DNA of 51,574 bases from Aphanothece sp. CMT-3BRIN-NPC111 (GTDB lineage: Bacteria > Cyanobacteriota > Cyanobacteriia > Cyanobacteriales > JAHHGU01), in NCBI GenBank assembly GCA_019359765.1, contig JAHHGU010000036.1:1-51574 (forward strand), given 5' to 3'. Below, piece after piece: positions 8,960 to 16,312 of this stretch. Positions within the stretch are counted from its first letter, which is position 1. The number at the start of each line of letters is the position of its first letter. The translations under genes and the position numbers were made by a program. The notes under the pieces are model-generated. The model made no database searches. It was not told the origin of the DNA and worked only from the letters and a program-made list of their open reading frames with translations.

Positions 8960-9574
8960 TTAAGCTTTGGTGGCAATACCTTTATACATATAACCACCAA
9001 CCTTGGGTAAATTAGGAGCATAAAACTCCTCTAAGGTCACAGTATCGAAATAATTTTCAATCAGTTGCTTGATAGAGCGATCGAGATGGCAGCCATCAGC
9101 GATAATCTTTTGCAATGGTGTTAAGCGATGCTGCCAAACTTGAATTTTTGGCTCATTACTGAGACCATGCTCTATAAAAAAGAACCGTCCTCTCGGTTTA
9201 AGCACCCGATGGATTTCCTGGAGAGCTTTATCTACTTTAGCAATGCTACATAATGTCCAAGTACTGACGACGCTATCAAAGGTATTGTCAGACATTGGTA
9301 GACTTTCACCATTAAGAACTTTGTTATCTACAACAATAGTGGAAGCGTTAATACGTTTTTGGGCTAAAGCCTTCATACCCGGATTAGCATCAATCGTCGT
9401 GATTTTTTTAACTGTGTCCGGATAATTCGGTAAATTTAATCCTGTGCCAAAGCCAATTTCCAAAACTTCCCCATTAACCTCTGCTAAAACTTCCTGACGA
9501 TACTTTTCCATGACTGGATCGGACATTGCCAAGTCCATAAATCGAGGAAAAATGAACTGTGAATAAAAATTCAT
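8960..9574 (-). CDS. Class I SAM methyltransferase (Methyltransf_11 type)
   Basis: A 204-residue cytoplasmic protein. Motif I EVLEIGFGTG is at residues 37-46, then ITTIDANPGM, NTFDSVVSTWTLCSI and VLKPRGRFFFIEHG. The WTLCSI and FIEHG blocks resemble the METTL7/UbiE-like group that methylates small molecules, thiols or lipids. GGAAAGGTGATG precedes the ATG at 9574 as a strong ribosome site. It lies 99 bases downstream of the HMA chaperone on the same strand, with a hairpin between them, so it may share the metal-responsive promoter. Confidence 0.85.
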   Translation of the reverse strand: MNFYSQFIFPRFMDLAMSDPVMEKYRQEVLAEVNGEVLEIGFGTGLNLPNYPDTVKKITTIDANPGMKALAQKRINASTIVVDNKVLNGESLPMSDNTFDSVVSTWTLCSIAKVDKALQEIHRVLKPRGRFFFIEHGLSNEPKIQVWQHRLTPLQKIIADGCHLDRSIKQLIENYFDTVTLEEFYAPNLPKVGGYMYKGIATKA

Positions 9575-9606
9575 AATTACATCACCTTTCCATAGTTAGA
9601 AATTGT

Positions 9607-9662
9607 CTAAGTTCCGGTGCCGGGGTTAGGAGCAGGTGCGTTCTGGCACCAAGGGAACTTAG
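9607..9662. repeat. Hairpin-forming inverted repeat between HMA and methyltransferase genes
   Basis: CTAAGTTCCGGTGCC at 9607-9621 pairs with GGCACCAAGGGAACTTAG at 9645-9662, with a three-base bulge in the right arm. The 23-base loop is GC-rich. No T-run follows on either strand, so it is a weak terminator candidate. It may instead be a dispersed palindrome or an mRNA processing element between the two genes. Confidence 0.6.
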
Positions 9663-9673
9663 AGGAGGCATCG

Positions 9674-9868
9674 CTAATCGACTGGATAACCAGCTTCGGC
9701 GATCGCACGCCTTACTGCTGCCTCCGGTTGTTGCGTTTCCACCCTAACCATCTTGGTTTTGGTGTCAGCCTCCACCTCCGCACCAGGGTCAATAGTTCTG
9801 ACTGCTTTAGTAATCGTGTCTGAACAGGCAGAACAAGCCATGCTGGGAACTTTTAGTTGTAGTGCCAT
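9674..9868 (-). CDS. Heavy-metal-associated (HMA) copper-chaperone-like protein
   Basis: A 64-residue soluble protein of the Atx1/CopZ type. The metal site is SMACSACSD with C12 and C15; the beta-alpha-beta-beta-alpha-beta pattern and the end EAGYPV are typical. Such proteins pass Cu(I), or sometimes Zn or Cd, to P-type ATPases. No ATPase is nearby, so the partner is elsewhere. AAAAGGA lies upstream of the ATG. The promoter at 9919-9950 has the unusual geometry of MerR-family control, fitting a metal-induced gene. Confidence 0.9.
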   Translation of the reverse strand: MALQLKVPSMACSACSDTITKAVRTIDPGAEVEADTKTKMVRVETQQPEAAVRRAIAEAGYPVD

Positions 9869-9918
9869 AAAATTGTCCTTTTCCTTGATTGAGAATATCT
9901 CTTGAAGCTCATAGTTCT

Positions 9919-9950
9919 ACGGTAAACTCTCCATTCGAGTAGAGAGTCAA
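9919..9950 (-). promoter_or_regulatory. MerR-type metal-responsive promoter/operator
   Basis: On the minus strand the -35 is TTGACT (9945-9950) and the -10 is TACCGT (9919-9924), separated by 20 bases rather than 17. The spacer holds a dyad, ACTCTC ... GAGAGT. An overlong spacer containing a CTCT/AGAG dyad is the hallmark of promoters activated by MerR-family regulators such as CueR, ZntR and PbrR. It points at the HMA chaperone gene starting at 9868. No merR-type gene is in the window. Confidence 0.72.
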
Positions 9951-9953
9951 GCT

Positions 9954-9991
9954 ATTTTGGATTTTGGATTTTGGATTTTGGATTTTGGATT
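9954..9991. repeat. Heptanucleotide tandem repeat (STRR), ATTTTGG x5
   Basis: Five perfect copies of ATTTTGG fill 9954-9988, followed by a partial copy. Short tandem heptamers of this kind are common in filamentous cyanobacteria. It directly abuts the MerR-type promoter. Confidence 0.9.
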
Positions 9992-10470
9992 GACCTTGCC
10001 CTGCATATTGAGACGAGGTTTGAACCAAATTTCACGTCGTCAAGGGTCTGCTTGATATTTCTCCAAAAGTGAAAGTAGTTTTACGGCACTAGTGCATTTG
10101 GGCAGAAGTCTTTGACCAGTTCCTGGAGGTGATGGAGAGACGTGGAGATTTTAATTTGTCAGTTTTTTCCGCTAGCCTGCACTATGAGGGGCGGCTGTAA
10201 CTTTAACTAATTTTTGATTTTACCAATATTGCCTGGAGCGATTCTTCGCGGGATTGGCAACTCTAGAGGTGCGATCGCTAATTATTTGATGATTGGGCAT
10301 TGCCCTCTCCATCCTGGCTTTGATGCTGCTCATCCTGCCCTCAGGCTTGTTCAAGGGCAAGATCTGAGCAGCACCACTGGCAAGCTGAGATGCTTGCACT
10401 GATTTCTGTGCCAGGACGATTCATCAATCGCCCCAACAGCAGCCCGATGCGAGAGATCGGGTGTTAGAAA
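9992..10470. other. Mostly non-coding interval between HMA promoter and psaX
   Basis: About 480 bases without a complete gene. The left half shows nothing I can name. The right half, 10217-10367, contains a broken membrane-protein-like reading frame listed separately. One HIP1 site is present at about 10272. Confidence 0.5.
10217..10367 (+). pseudogene. Possible frameshifted remnant of a membrane-protein C-terminus
   Basis: One frame reads LPGAILRGIGNSRGAIANYLMIG. After a one-base shift near 10291 the neighbouring frame continues IALSILALMLLILPSG and ends LFKGKI-stop. The joined peptide has a convincing hydrophobic helix followed by a short basic tail, as at the end of a transporter. I cannot name the family, and the upstream part of any such gene is missing. 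It could be chance. Confidence 0.3.
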
Positions 10471-10611
10471 CTATTCGATGACGTGGAAATAAAAGGCTGC
10501 CACCACGAAGTTGATAGCTAAGAGAAATAATGCCCAGCCGGCACGATAGGGGTAGGGGAATTTACCCGTTTTGACGACAGGACCCGCTCCTTTTTTGGCT
10601 TGACTAGTCAT
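10471..10611 (-). CDS. psaX: Photosystem I subunit PsaX
   Basis: A 46-residue single-span membrane protein. The core PYRAGWALFLLAINFVVAAF, continuing YFHVIE, matches the PsaX of Thermosynechococcus (W-A-x-L-L-A-I-N-F-x-V-A-A-x-Y-F). That protein has one transmembrane helix at the periphery of photosystem I. This copy has a longer Lys/Gly-rich N-terminus (MTSQAKKGAGPVVKTGK) than the thermophile protein. AGGAG lies about ten bases before the ATG. It sits 118 bases downstream of lipA on the same strand. PsaX occurs in only some cyanobacteria. The assignment is from remembered similarity of the helix. Confidence 0.85.
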   Translation of the reverse strand: MTSQAKKGAGPVVKTGKFPYPYRAGWALFLLAINFVVAAFYFHVIE

Positions 10612-10729
10612 ATGACTTGACTCCTAATGTTGTAACTTCCCCTAAGAAATACCAAATAAGGTTCCCATTTAGCACAATTCGATAGAAATATTTTTGTGTT
10701 GCGCCTCATTTATCCTTCTGCCGATTTGT

Positions 10730-11680
10730 CTATTCACTCTCCCCAGCATGGTAAGAGCTACGCACGAGTGGGCCAGAGCGCACATGAGCAAAGCCCATTT
10801 CCCGGGCGATCGCGCCCAGATGGTCAAATTCTTCTGGCGTCCAATATTTTTGCACTGGCAGATGTGACAACGAGGGGCGCATATACTGACCTAGCGTAAT
10901 GCGATCGCACTCAGCATTTCGCAAATCAGCCAGCGTCTCCAATATTTCCTCTTTCGTCTCCCCATGCCCCAGCATTAACCCTGATTTAGTGGGGATTGTG
11001 GCATCAATTTCTTTAACAAAACGCAGAACGTTGAGCGATCGCTCATACTGGGCACCCCGCCGCACCAATCCTTGCAACCGCAGCACAGTTTCAACATTGT
11101 GGTTGTAACAAGCTGGTTTAGCCTTAACAACTGTTGCAATCCGTTGGCGTTGTTTCTCTACCGGCGTTATCTCGGCAGTGACCCGCCCCCCCCAAAAATC
11201 CGGTGTCAACACTTCAATCTGCGTTTCTGGGTTTAACTGGCGTATGACGGCCATTGTCGCCGCAAACCAATCCGCCCCCTGTTGGGGCAAATCATCTCGT
11301 GCTACAGAGGTCAGCACCACATAACTGAGTCCCAGTAAGCGCACCGCCTCTGCCACTTTTTGCGGTTCTTCCGGGTCAAGAGGCATGGGTGCATGACCTT
11401 TATCTACTTGACAGAAAGCACAGGCACGGGTACAAGTTGGGCCCATCAGCAAAAATGTTGCCGTCTTTTGGGCATAGCACTCTCCCCGATTGGGGCAGCG
11501 ACCTTCTTCACAAATCGTGTGGATTTGACGCTGCTTAATAATTCGCTGCACAGTGGAGATTTCGCTGGCTTTTCCAACAGGGCGTCGCAACCAAGTTGGT
11601 AGCGCCCCAACTTCAGACCGCCACTGGGCTTCATCTGGCCCAGTTGTAAAAGGCTGCTCGGTTTTGGTAGGCAAATCCAT
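10730..11680 (-). CDS. lipA: Lipoyl synthase
   Basis: LipA is a radical-SAM enzyme that inserts two sulfurs into protein-bound octanoyl groups to make the lipoyl cofactor of 2-oxoacid dehydrogenases and glycine cleavage H protein. Both iron-sulfur motifs are present: the auxiliary cluster CEEGRCPNRGEC (C57, C62, C68) and the SAM cluster CTRACAFC (C83, C87, C90). The C-terminal RSSYHAGE, which supplies the auxiliary-cluster serine, is also intact. The 316-residue length is normal. psaX follows on the same strand. Cyanobacteria often carry two lipA copies; a second is not in this window. Confidence 0.96.
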   Translation of the reverse strand: MDLPTKTEQPFTTGPDEAQWRSEVGALPTWLRRPVGKASEISTVQRIIKQRQIHTICEEGRCPNRGECYAQKTATFLLMGPTCTRACAFCQVDKGHAPMPLDPEEPQKVAEAVRLLGLSYVVLTSVARDDLPQQGADWFAATMAVIRQLNPETQIEVLTPDFWGGRVTAEITPVEKQRQRIATVVKAKPACYNHNVETVLRLQGLVRRGAQYERSLNVLRFVKEIDATIPTKSGLMLGHGETKEEILETLADLRNAECDRITLGQYMRPSLSHLPVQKYWTPEEFDHLGAIAREMGFAHVRSGPLVRSSYHAGESE

Positions 11681-12185
11681 GACTGTTCCGGCGGGCTATA
11701 GGTCCAGTGAAACTCTGTATGGTAAAAATCTTAAAGCATTTGACCTGAGAGCGAATTAATCTAGAATCAGGTACTCATACCAGATTGCTTTCAGAAGTTT
11801 AATTTTGGGACGCCGGGGCTAGGCAAGACTCTTCCCAATTGCCTTTTCAGGAATAACCAATCTCCAAAACCCTGTAATTACGGTTGAGACCGCCAGTTGC
11901 TATCATCTGGTTTCTTGGCTTGATTCATTACTGTACAGGGTTGAAGATGTCCAGCGAGAAATGTATCCCGGTTAACAGGCTGGGGTGGTTCCGCCTTTTA
12001 GCAGTGGCGCTGGTTTATCAGTGTCGGGTACATTGCACACTGGCGCTACAGCTTGTCCTAATTTGTATAAACGCATCAGCTAGTTTTTCTGCCCAAATTT
12101 TCATCCTTCATCTGGCTGAAGTAACTAGCAGTCGTTTCAAGTTCAACCGTAGTCTTTCTTTTAATCACCCCTGAAGGAGTTAGTC
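11681..12185. other. Intergenic region upstream of lipA and the response regulator
   Basis: A 505-base divergent interval. It should carry the promoters of lipA (leftward) and the regulator (rightward), but I see no clear consensus pair. An open frame at 11884-12174 has no family resemblance and no ribosome site, so I treat it as chance. TGAAGGAG lies at its right end, belonging to the regulator. Confidence 0.5.
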
Positions 12186-12767
12186 GTGGCAAGTCACAAA
12201 ATCCTGGTAATTGATGATAGCGGAGTCATCAGGAGAACAGTACGAGATATGTTGCCTGCTGGTAACTTTGAAGTCCTGGAAGCCAAAGACGGTGTAGAAG
12301 GACTCAATTTAATTCGCCAAGAACGCCCGAACTTGATTATGTTGGATTTTATCTTGCCTAAACTGAGTGGCTGGGAAGTCTTTCAGCAGATTCAAGTTCA
12401 GCCCGATCTCCAGCGGATTCCTCTAGTTGTGATGTCAGGTCGTAAAGAAGAGGTTACAGGAAAAATTCCAGAACCGTTTGATTATTTTGAATTTATTGAA
12501 AAGCCCTTCGATAAGAAGATATTGGTAGATGCCATTAAATCAGCGATGGCTAAAGCCAAAAAAGCCCGCCCACAAGCAGCGGTAGCGGCTCCTACGGCTC
12601 CAGAAGCAGCAGAACCAGCGGCAGCATCGCCAGCTGCACCTTCGTCAGTTGGAGGAGCTGAAATCCAGGAACTTAATCAGAAAATTGCCAAGATGCAAGG
12701 TGAGATTGACGGTTTGAAGAAACAACTGGCTCAGGTTGTCGCTTTGATCAAGCAAAAGCTGAAATAG
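12186..12767 (+). CDS. CheY-like response regulator with Ala/Pro linker and coiled-coil tail
   Basis: A 193-residue protein. Residues 1-120 form a receiver domain with the acidic pair D10-D11, phospho-acceptor D54 (LIMLDFILP) and K106 in IEKPFDK. An Ala/Pro-rich linker (about 125-160) leads to a C-terminal heptad helix (EIQELNQKIAKMQGEIDGL). There is no DNA-binding or enzymatic output domain, so output is probably through oligomerisation or protein contact, as in PatA/PixG-style or chemotaxis signalling. The GTG start is supported by GAAGGAG eight bases upstream. No kinase is adjacent; the nearest histidine kinases are at 19-23 kb. Confidence 0.9.
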   Translation: MASHKILVIDDSGVIRRTVRDMLPAGNFEVLEAKDGVEGLNLIRQERPNLIMLDFILPKLSGWEVFQQIQVQPDLQRIPLVVMSGRKEEVTGKIPEPFDYFEFIEKPFDKKILVDAIKSAMAKAKKARPQAAVAAPTAPEAAEPAAASPAAPSSVGGAEIQELNQKIAKMQGEIDGLKKQLAQVVALIKQKLK

Positions 12768-12943
12768 TAATTACTAGCGCTATTTCTAGTAAAGACGTGA
12801 TGATTGCTTATCCCACGCCTGCTGCAATAAGGGGGCATATGGGATCGCCCTCTTCAATAGCGCTCAACCATGCAAGAGGGCGATCGCGTCACGCTTAAAT
12901 AATATCCAGCTTAGTATGCCCACAGCTAGCGACAGTGAGCCTG

Positions 12944-13240
12944 TCAACGTGTGATTTCAAAGCCGCCAACCCCTTCAGGCTCCTCGTAATCAACTGTAAC
13001 CTCTTCGACCACAGCAGCAGCCGGCCCCTTGTAACACCAGCGAATCATTTCCTCAACAGCTGCCTTATTTCCTTCAAAAACCGCTTCCACACGACCATCG
13101 GAGATATTTCTTACCCAGCCGTTGAGTCCCCACTGGTTAGCTTCATCCAACGTTGAGAAGCGATAGCCCACCCCTTGAACCATTCCAGAAACGAAAACGT
13201 GGGCGCGAATTTGACCGCGCTGCTTCGATAAATCTGTCAT
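12944..13240 (-). CDS. acyP: Acylphosphatase
   Basis: A 98-residue enzyme hydrolysing carboxyl-phosphate bonds such as acetyl phosphate. The signature VSGMVQGVGYRFST contains the catalytic Arg (R27), and GWVRNISDGRVEA contains the catalytic Asn (N45). The chosen ATG at 13240 gives MTDLSKQ and a normal length; the frame extends further upstream without family support. It is divergent from the DUF1823 gene, with 61 bases between the starts. Confidence 0.93.
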   Translation of the reverse strand: MTDLSKQRGQIRAHVFVSGMVQGVGYRFSTLDEANQWGLNGWVRNISDGRVEAVFEGNKAAVEEMIRWCYKGPAAAVVEEVTVDYEEPEGVGGFEITR

Positions 13241-13301
13241 TGACTGGTTGGGAAACTTTATTCTTAATTCTAAAAGGTGTTTAACAACTAACAACTACAT
13301 T

Positions 13302-13667
13302 ATGTCCGATCTCCCACTGCTGAATACTGATACCATTTGGGCAATTCTCAATGAAGAAATTGAAGATGCCACAGTGAACCGCCTGGTTTGGCACTGCCTA
13401 GGTTATCGATATAACAACGCCACCGGGAAATGGGATACCACCGAGGTGGCACCAGAATGGCAAGATGAGTATCCAGAACCGCCAGATTTTATTGCCAGCC
13501 GCCCAGCCACAGTGAAACTCACCCGTTCCATTCCCCCAGAAAATAAACAGCTTCTGAAAGAACAACTGGGCTTTAAGGGCTACAAAGTGGGTGAATTCGG
13601 GCCCCGGCAGACTCGTCGGGCAACGGCAGCAAACTGGTTGTTGAGCTATATGCAAAGTGCCAGTTAA
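13302..13667 (+). CDS. DUF1823 family protein
   Basis: A 121-residue soluble protein, MSDLPLLNTDTIWAILNE..., with the block LVWHCLGYRYN and YPEPPDFIASRPATVKLTRSI. This resembles the DUF1823 family found in cyanobacteria and plastids, whose function is unknown. The upstream in-frame ATG at 13248 overlaps the acylphosphatase start region and is less likely. bioF follows after 200 bases of repeat-rich sequence. Confidence 0.8.
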   Translation: MSDLPLLNTDTIWAILNEEIEDATVNRLVWHCLGYRYNNATGKWDTTEVAPEWQDEYPEPPDFIASRPATVKLTRSIPPENKQLLKEQLGFKGYKVGEFGPRQTRRATAANWLLSYMQSAS

Positions 13668-13683
13668 ATTAGTCAACCAATAC

Positions 13684-13860
13684 AAGGATTTTGGATTTAC
13701 TATTTTGGATTGACCCCGACTACAAGGGTCGAGGCTTGGAGATTTTAGATTTGTTCCGCTCACTAGGTGCGGGGTATGAACTTAAAATTTCTTTTAATCC
13801 AAAATCCTTGCATCTAAAATCTAAAATTGAAGCGCCAATCCAAAATGCTTGCATCGATTT
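13684..13860. repeat. STRR-type heptamer repeats in both orientations upstream of bioF
   Basis: GGATTTTGGATTTACTATTT and TTTTGGATTGACC near 13686-13714 are ATTTTGG-type heptamers. Inverted forms (AATCCAAAATCC, CTAAAATCTAAAATTG, CCAATCCAAAATG) lie at about 13796-13850. The two sets can pair across about 100 bases. This stretch keeps an open frame into bioF but is not family-conserved protein. Confidence 0.6.
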
Positions 13861-13867
13861 TACCTAC

Positions 13868-15043
13868 ATGCCCGCAGATCCTTTCGGCTGGATAGAAAAA
13901 TCTCTGGCTACAATTCACCGCGCTGACTGGTATCGCTCCGTGCAAACGCTCCAAGGACGCCCTGGTGCTACGGTGCTGTTGGAGGGGCGAGAAGTTATCA
14001 ATTTTGCCAGTAATGATTATCTGGGATTGGCTGGGGACGAGCGCTTGATTCAAGCAGCTGTTGCAGCTACGAAGGAATTGGGCACAGGTAGCACGGGTTC
14101 TAGATTGCTAAGCGGTCATCGGGAACTGCATCGGCAATTGGAATGTGCGATCGCAGCTCTCAAGCAAACCGAAGACGCTCTTGTATTCAGTTCCGGGTAT
14201 CTGGCGAATTTGGGAGCGATCGCATCTTTGGTAGGACGCCGAGATCTGATTTTAAGCGATCGCTACAACCACTCTAGTATCAAGAATGGAGCCATCCTCA
14301 GTAGTGCCACAGTGGTCGAGTATGCCCACTGCGATCTGAAGAATTTGAAAGAAAAGCTCAATCAACATCGGCAACACTACCGACGCTGCCTAATTGTTAC
14401 CGATAGCGTCTTCAGCATGGATGGCGACTTGTGCCCCTTACCGGGATTGTGGGATCTGGCTGAAAAGTTCAGCTGCATGGTGCTAGTTGATGAAGCCCAC
14501 GCCACAGGCGTCTTGGGCTTCACTGGTGCTGGTGTCGTGGAACATTGTGGCTGCACCGGACACCCCCTGATTCAAATCGGCACCCTGAGTAAAGCTTTAG
14601 GTAGTTTAGGCGGATATATTGCCGGTTCAGCAGCCCTAATTGACTTCCTGCGTAACCGAACGCCCAGCTGGATTTACACCACCGCTCTTTCACCAGCGGA
14701 TACAGCAGCAGCCCTAACCGCAGTTAAGATTGTCCAACAAGAACCAGAACGCCGCGCCCAGTTGTGGCGCAATGTCAATGCTCTCAAACAGCTAGTTGCC
14801 CAACAACTGCCCCAGTTGAAATTACTGCCTTCTGAGTCTCCCATCCTCTGCTTGCTAATGGCGACGGCAGCTGACGCCTTGAGAGCGGGGAGCGAGCTAA
14901 AAACAGCAGGTCTTTTTGCCCCTGCGATTCGTCCTCCCACAGTTAGTACTAGTAGGATTCGCATCTCCGTCATGGCAACTCACGAACAGGCTCATATTGA
15001 GCATCTAGTGAAGACGTTAAGGGCCATTAACTCACTCAGTTGA
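13868..15043 (+). CDS. bioF: 8-amino-7-oxononanoate synthase
   Basis: BioF condenses pimeloyl-ACP (or -CoA) with L-alanine, a PLP-dependent step of biotin synthesis. The 391-residue length is normal. GTGSTGSRLLSGH, VLVDEAHATGVLG and the PLP lysine K242 in GTLSKALGSLGGY are all intact. The frame is open 177 bases further upstream, but that part is translated STRR repeat. I start at ATG 13868 (MPADPFGWIEKSL), where alignable sequence begins. A perfect hairpin terminator follows at 15091. No other bio genes are nearby. Confidence 0.94.
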   Translation: MPADPFGWIEKSLATIHRADWYRSVQTLQGRPGATVLLEGREVINFASNDYLGLAGDERLIQAAVAATKELGTGSTGSRLLSGHRELHRQLECAIAALKQTEDALVFSSGYLANLGAIASLVGRRDLILSDRYNHSSIKNGAILSSATVVEYAHCDLKNLKEKLNQHRQHYRRCLIVTDSVFSMDGDLCPLPGLWDLAEKFSCMVLVDEAHATGVLGFTGAGVVEHCGCTGHPLIQIGTLSKALGSLGGYIAGSAALIDFLRNRTPSWIYTTALSPADTAAALTAVKIVQQEPERRAQLWRNVNALKQLVAQQLPQLKLLPSESPILCLLMATAADALRAGSELKTAGLFAPAIRPPTVSTSRIRISVMATHEQAHIEHLVKTLRAINSLS

Positions 15044-15090
15044 GTTAACAAACAATAGCCTGTACTCTTTTTCGCCCAGGCATACACAGA

Positions 15091-15120
15091 AATACTTGAC
15101 CTATAGACTGGTCAAGTATT
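15091..15120. terminator. Hairpin terminator between convergent bioF and stress-protein genes
   Basis: AATACTTGACC and GGTCAAGTATT form an 11-bp perfect stem with an eight-base loop. A T-rich stretch (TATTTATTTC) follows on the plus strand. The position between two converging genes fits a bidirectional terminator. Confidence 0.8.
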
Positions 15121-15142
15121 TATTTCTAGATTGCCTAGTAAT

Positions 15143-15814
15143 TTATAGAGTTTGATCCCGACGATCGATAATGACAACATCTGGACCCGTACCAACATTC
15201 TGTTGAGCGTCAACAGTTCTAGTTGCGTAATTGGCATCAGTAGTCGTAGCACCAGTAGTCGTAGCAGCGGCGGGTGCATCATAAATACCCCACTCCTGAA
15301 TACCCCGGTGACTCAAAGTAGCTTCGGCGCGATGGATATCATCTTCTGTACCGTCTACCATCACCAGATAATCCCCTCGGTTCACTCTGTCGTTGTAAAC
15401 TTTGGCTCGCTCTTCTGGAATGCCAAGACCGACGAGCGCACCTAACAGGCCACCCGCTGCGGCACCGATGGCAGCACCAGAAAGTGTTGTTGCCAGAGCT
15501 GTTGCTGTCGCTCCAGCTAGCATAACAGGGCCAATTCCAGGAATTGCCAAAGCACCAAGACCTACTAATAAGCCAGTTAAACCGCCCAAAGTACCCCCGG
15601 TAATAGCACCGGCTTTAGCGCCTTCATCAGCTTTATTGCCGTCCTTATCGCGAACCTCAGCACCGCCCATAATACCTACACGGTATGCGTCCTTGGCAAT
15701 TACGGAAACCTTACCCATGTCAAAGCCGGAATGTTTCAGTTCAGTGAGCGCATGTTCCGCATCTCGATGGTTGGAAAATACACCAGCAGCGCGTTTATGT
15801 AGACCTAAAGTCAT
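15143..15814 (-). CDS. Glycine-zipper general-stress-type protein
   Basis: A 223-residue protein. An N-terminal domain of about 55 residues (AAGVFSNHRDAEHALTEL) resembles the general stress 17M/YflT-like fold. It is followed by a long Gly/Ala zipper region (LGGLTGLLVGLGALAIPGIG, GAAIGAAAGGLLGALVGLG) able to insert in membranes, then a second ferredoxin-like half (GDYLVMVDGTEDDIHRAEA) and a Thr/Ala-rich tail. The start is set by AAAGGAG eight bases before the ATG at 15814. Related cyanobacterial genes are often stress-induced, but no regulatory site is evident here. Confidence 0.8.
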   Translation of the reverse strand: MTLGLHKRAAGVFSNHRDAEHALTELKHSGFDMGKVSVIAKDAYRVGIMGGAEVRDKDGNKADEGAKAGAITGGTLGGLTGLLVGLGALAIPGIGPVMLAGATATALATTLSGAAIGAAAGGLLGALVGLGIPEERAKVYNDRVNRGDYLVMVDGTEDDIHRAEATLSHRGIQEWGIYDAPAAATTTGATTTDANYATRTVDAQQNVGTGPDVVIIDRRDQTL

Positions 15815-16312
15815 TTTTTCTCCTTTAACAAACTGTTGATAAGTTTGCACGAATGGGAAGCTTTACTTAGAAACTGCTTGTAAACAATCTTTAAGATTTT
15901 TTAAACCGACTTTCCGTTAGATAGGAAATTAATAAACTATATTTTCTAGATTTAATAAGACCACTTTCGCACCTCAACCCATACTTGAATTTGCTTTACA
16001 AACAGCCTATTTGGTTTGTTATATTATCAATTGTCTATAAAATTAGTATATTTAGCTACTGCAATCATCAATCACTAGACATAATTACTATTTATATCTT
16101 AAGGTAGATAGCCAGGTAAATAGTTACCAGGATGCCTGCTATTTCTTTGGTTTATGGATTAACAACTGGTATGTGAGAAACATACCAGTTGTTAATCCAT
16201 CTCTGCCATAAAGGGACGAGATTTCTAGCTTTTTAATCAAATTCACATTTGGATTGTGTCAGAAATTTGGCTCAGCTAAATCACAAACTGAATAGATTTT
16301 AAGCTAAAATCT
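15815..16312. other. Intergenic region with a perfect 21-bp hairpin
   Basis: About 500 AT-rich bases that should hold the promoter of the stress-protein gene (leftward). The only clear structure is the perfect inverted repeat at 16154-16200, listed separately. No small ORF or tRNA is seen. Confidence 0.5.
16154..16200. repeat. Perfect 21-bp stem hairpin, 5-base loop
   Basis: ATGGATTAACAACTGGTATG plus T at 16154-16174 is exactly complementary to 16180-16200, around the loop GAGAA. It lies 113 bases beyond the stop of the Ser/Thr kinase gene. No T-run follows on either strand, so it is not a classic intrinsic terminator. It could be an RNA-processing site, a protein-binding dyad or a mobile repeat. 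Confidence 0.8.

Noticed and set aside
9954..9991. Possible CRISPR array from regular repeats
   Set aside because: The units are contiguous 7-mers with no spacers. The same applies to the other heptamer runs; no cas genes are present.
11884..12174. 96-codon open frame before the response regulator
   Set aside because: No family signature and no ribosome site; the composition is like translated non-coding DNA.
13691..13867. 59-residue N-terminal extension of BioF
   Set aside because: The sequence is translated STRR repeat, and the alignable protein begins at the ATG at 13868.
15402..15839. 145-codon plus-strand frame over the stress-protein gene
   Set aside because: Pro/Ala/Ser-rich shadow caused by the Gly/Ala zipper on the other strand.
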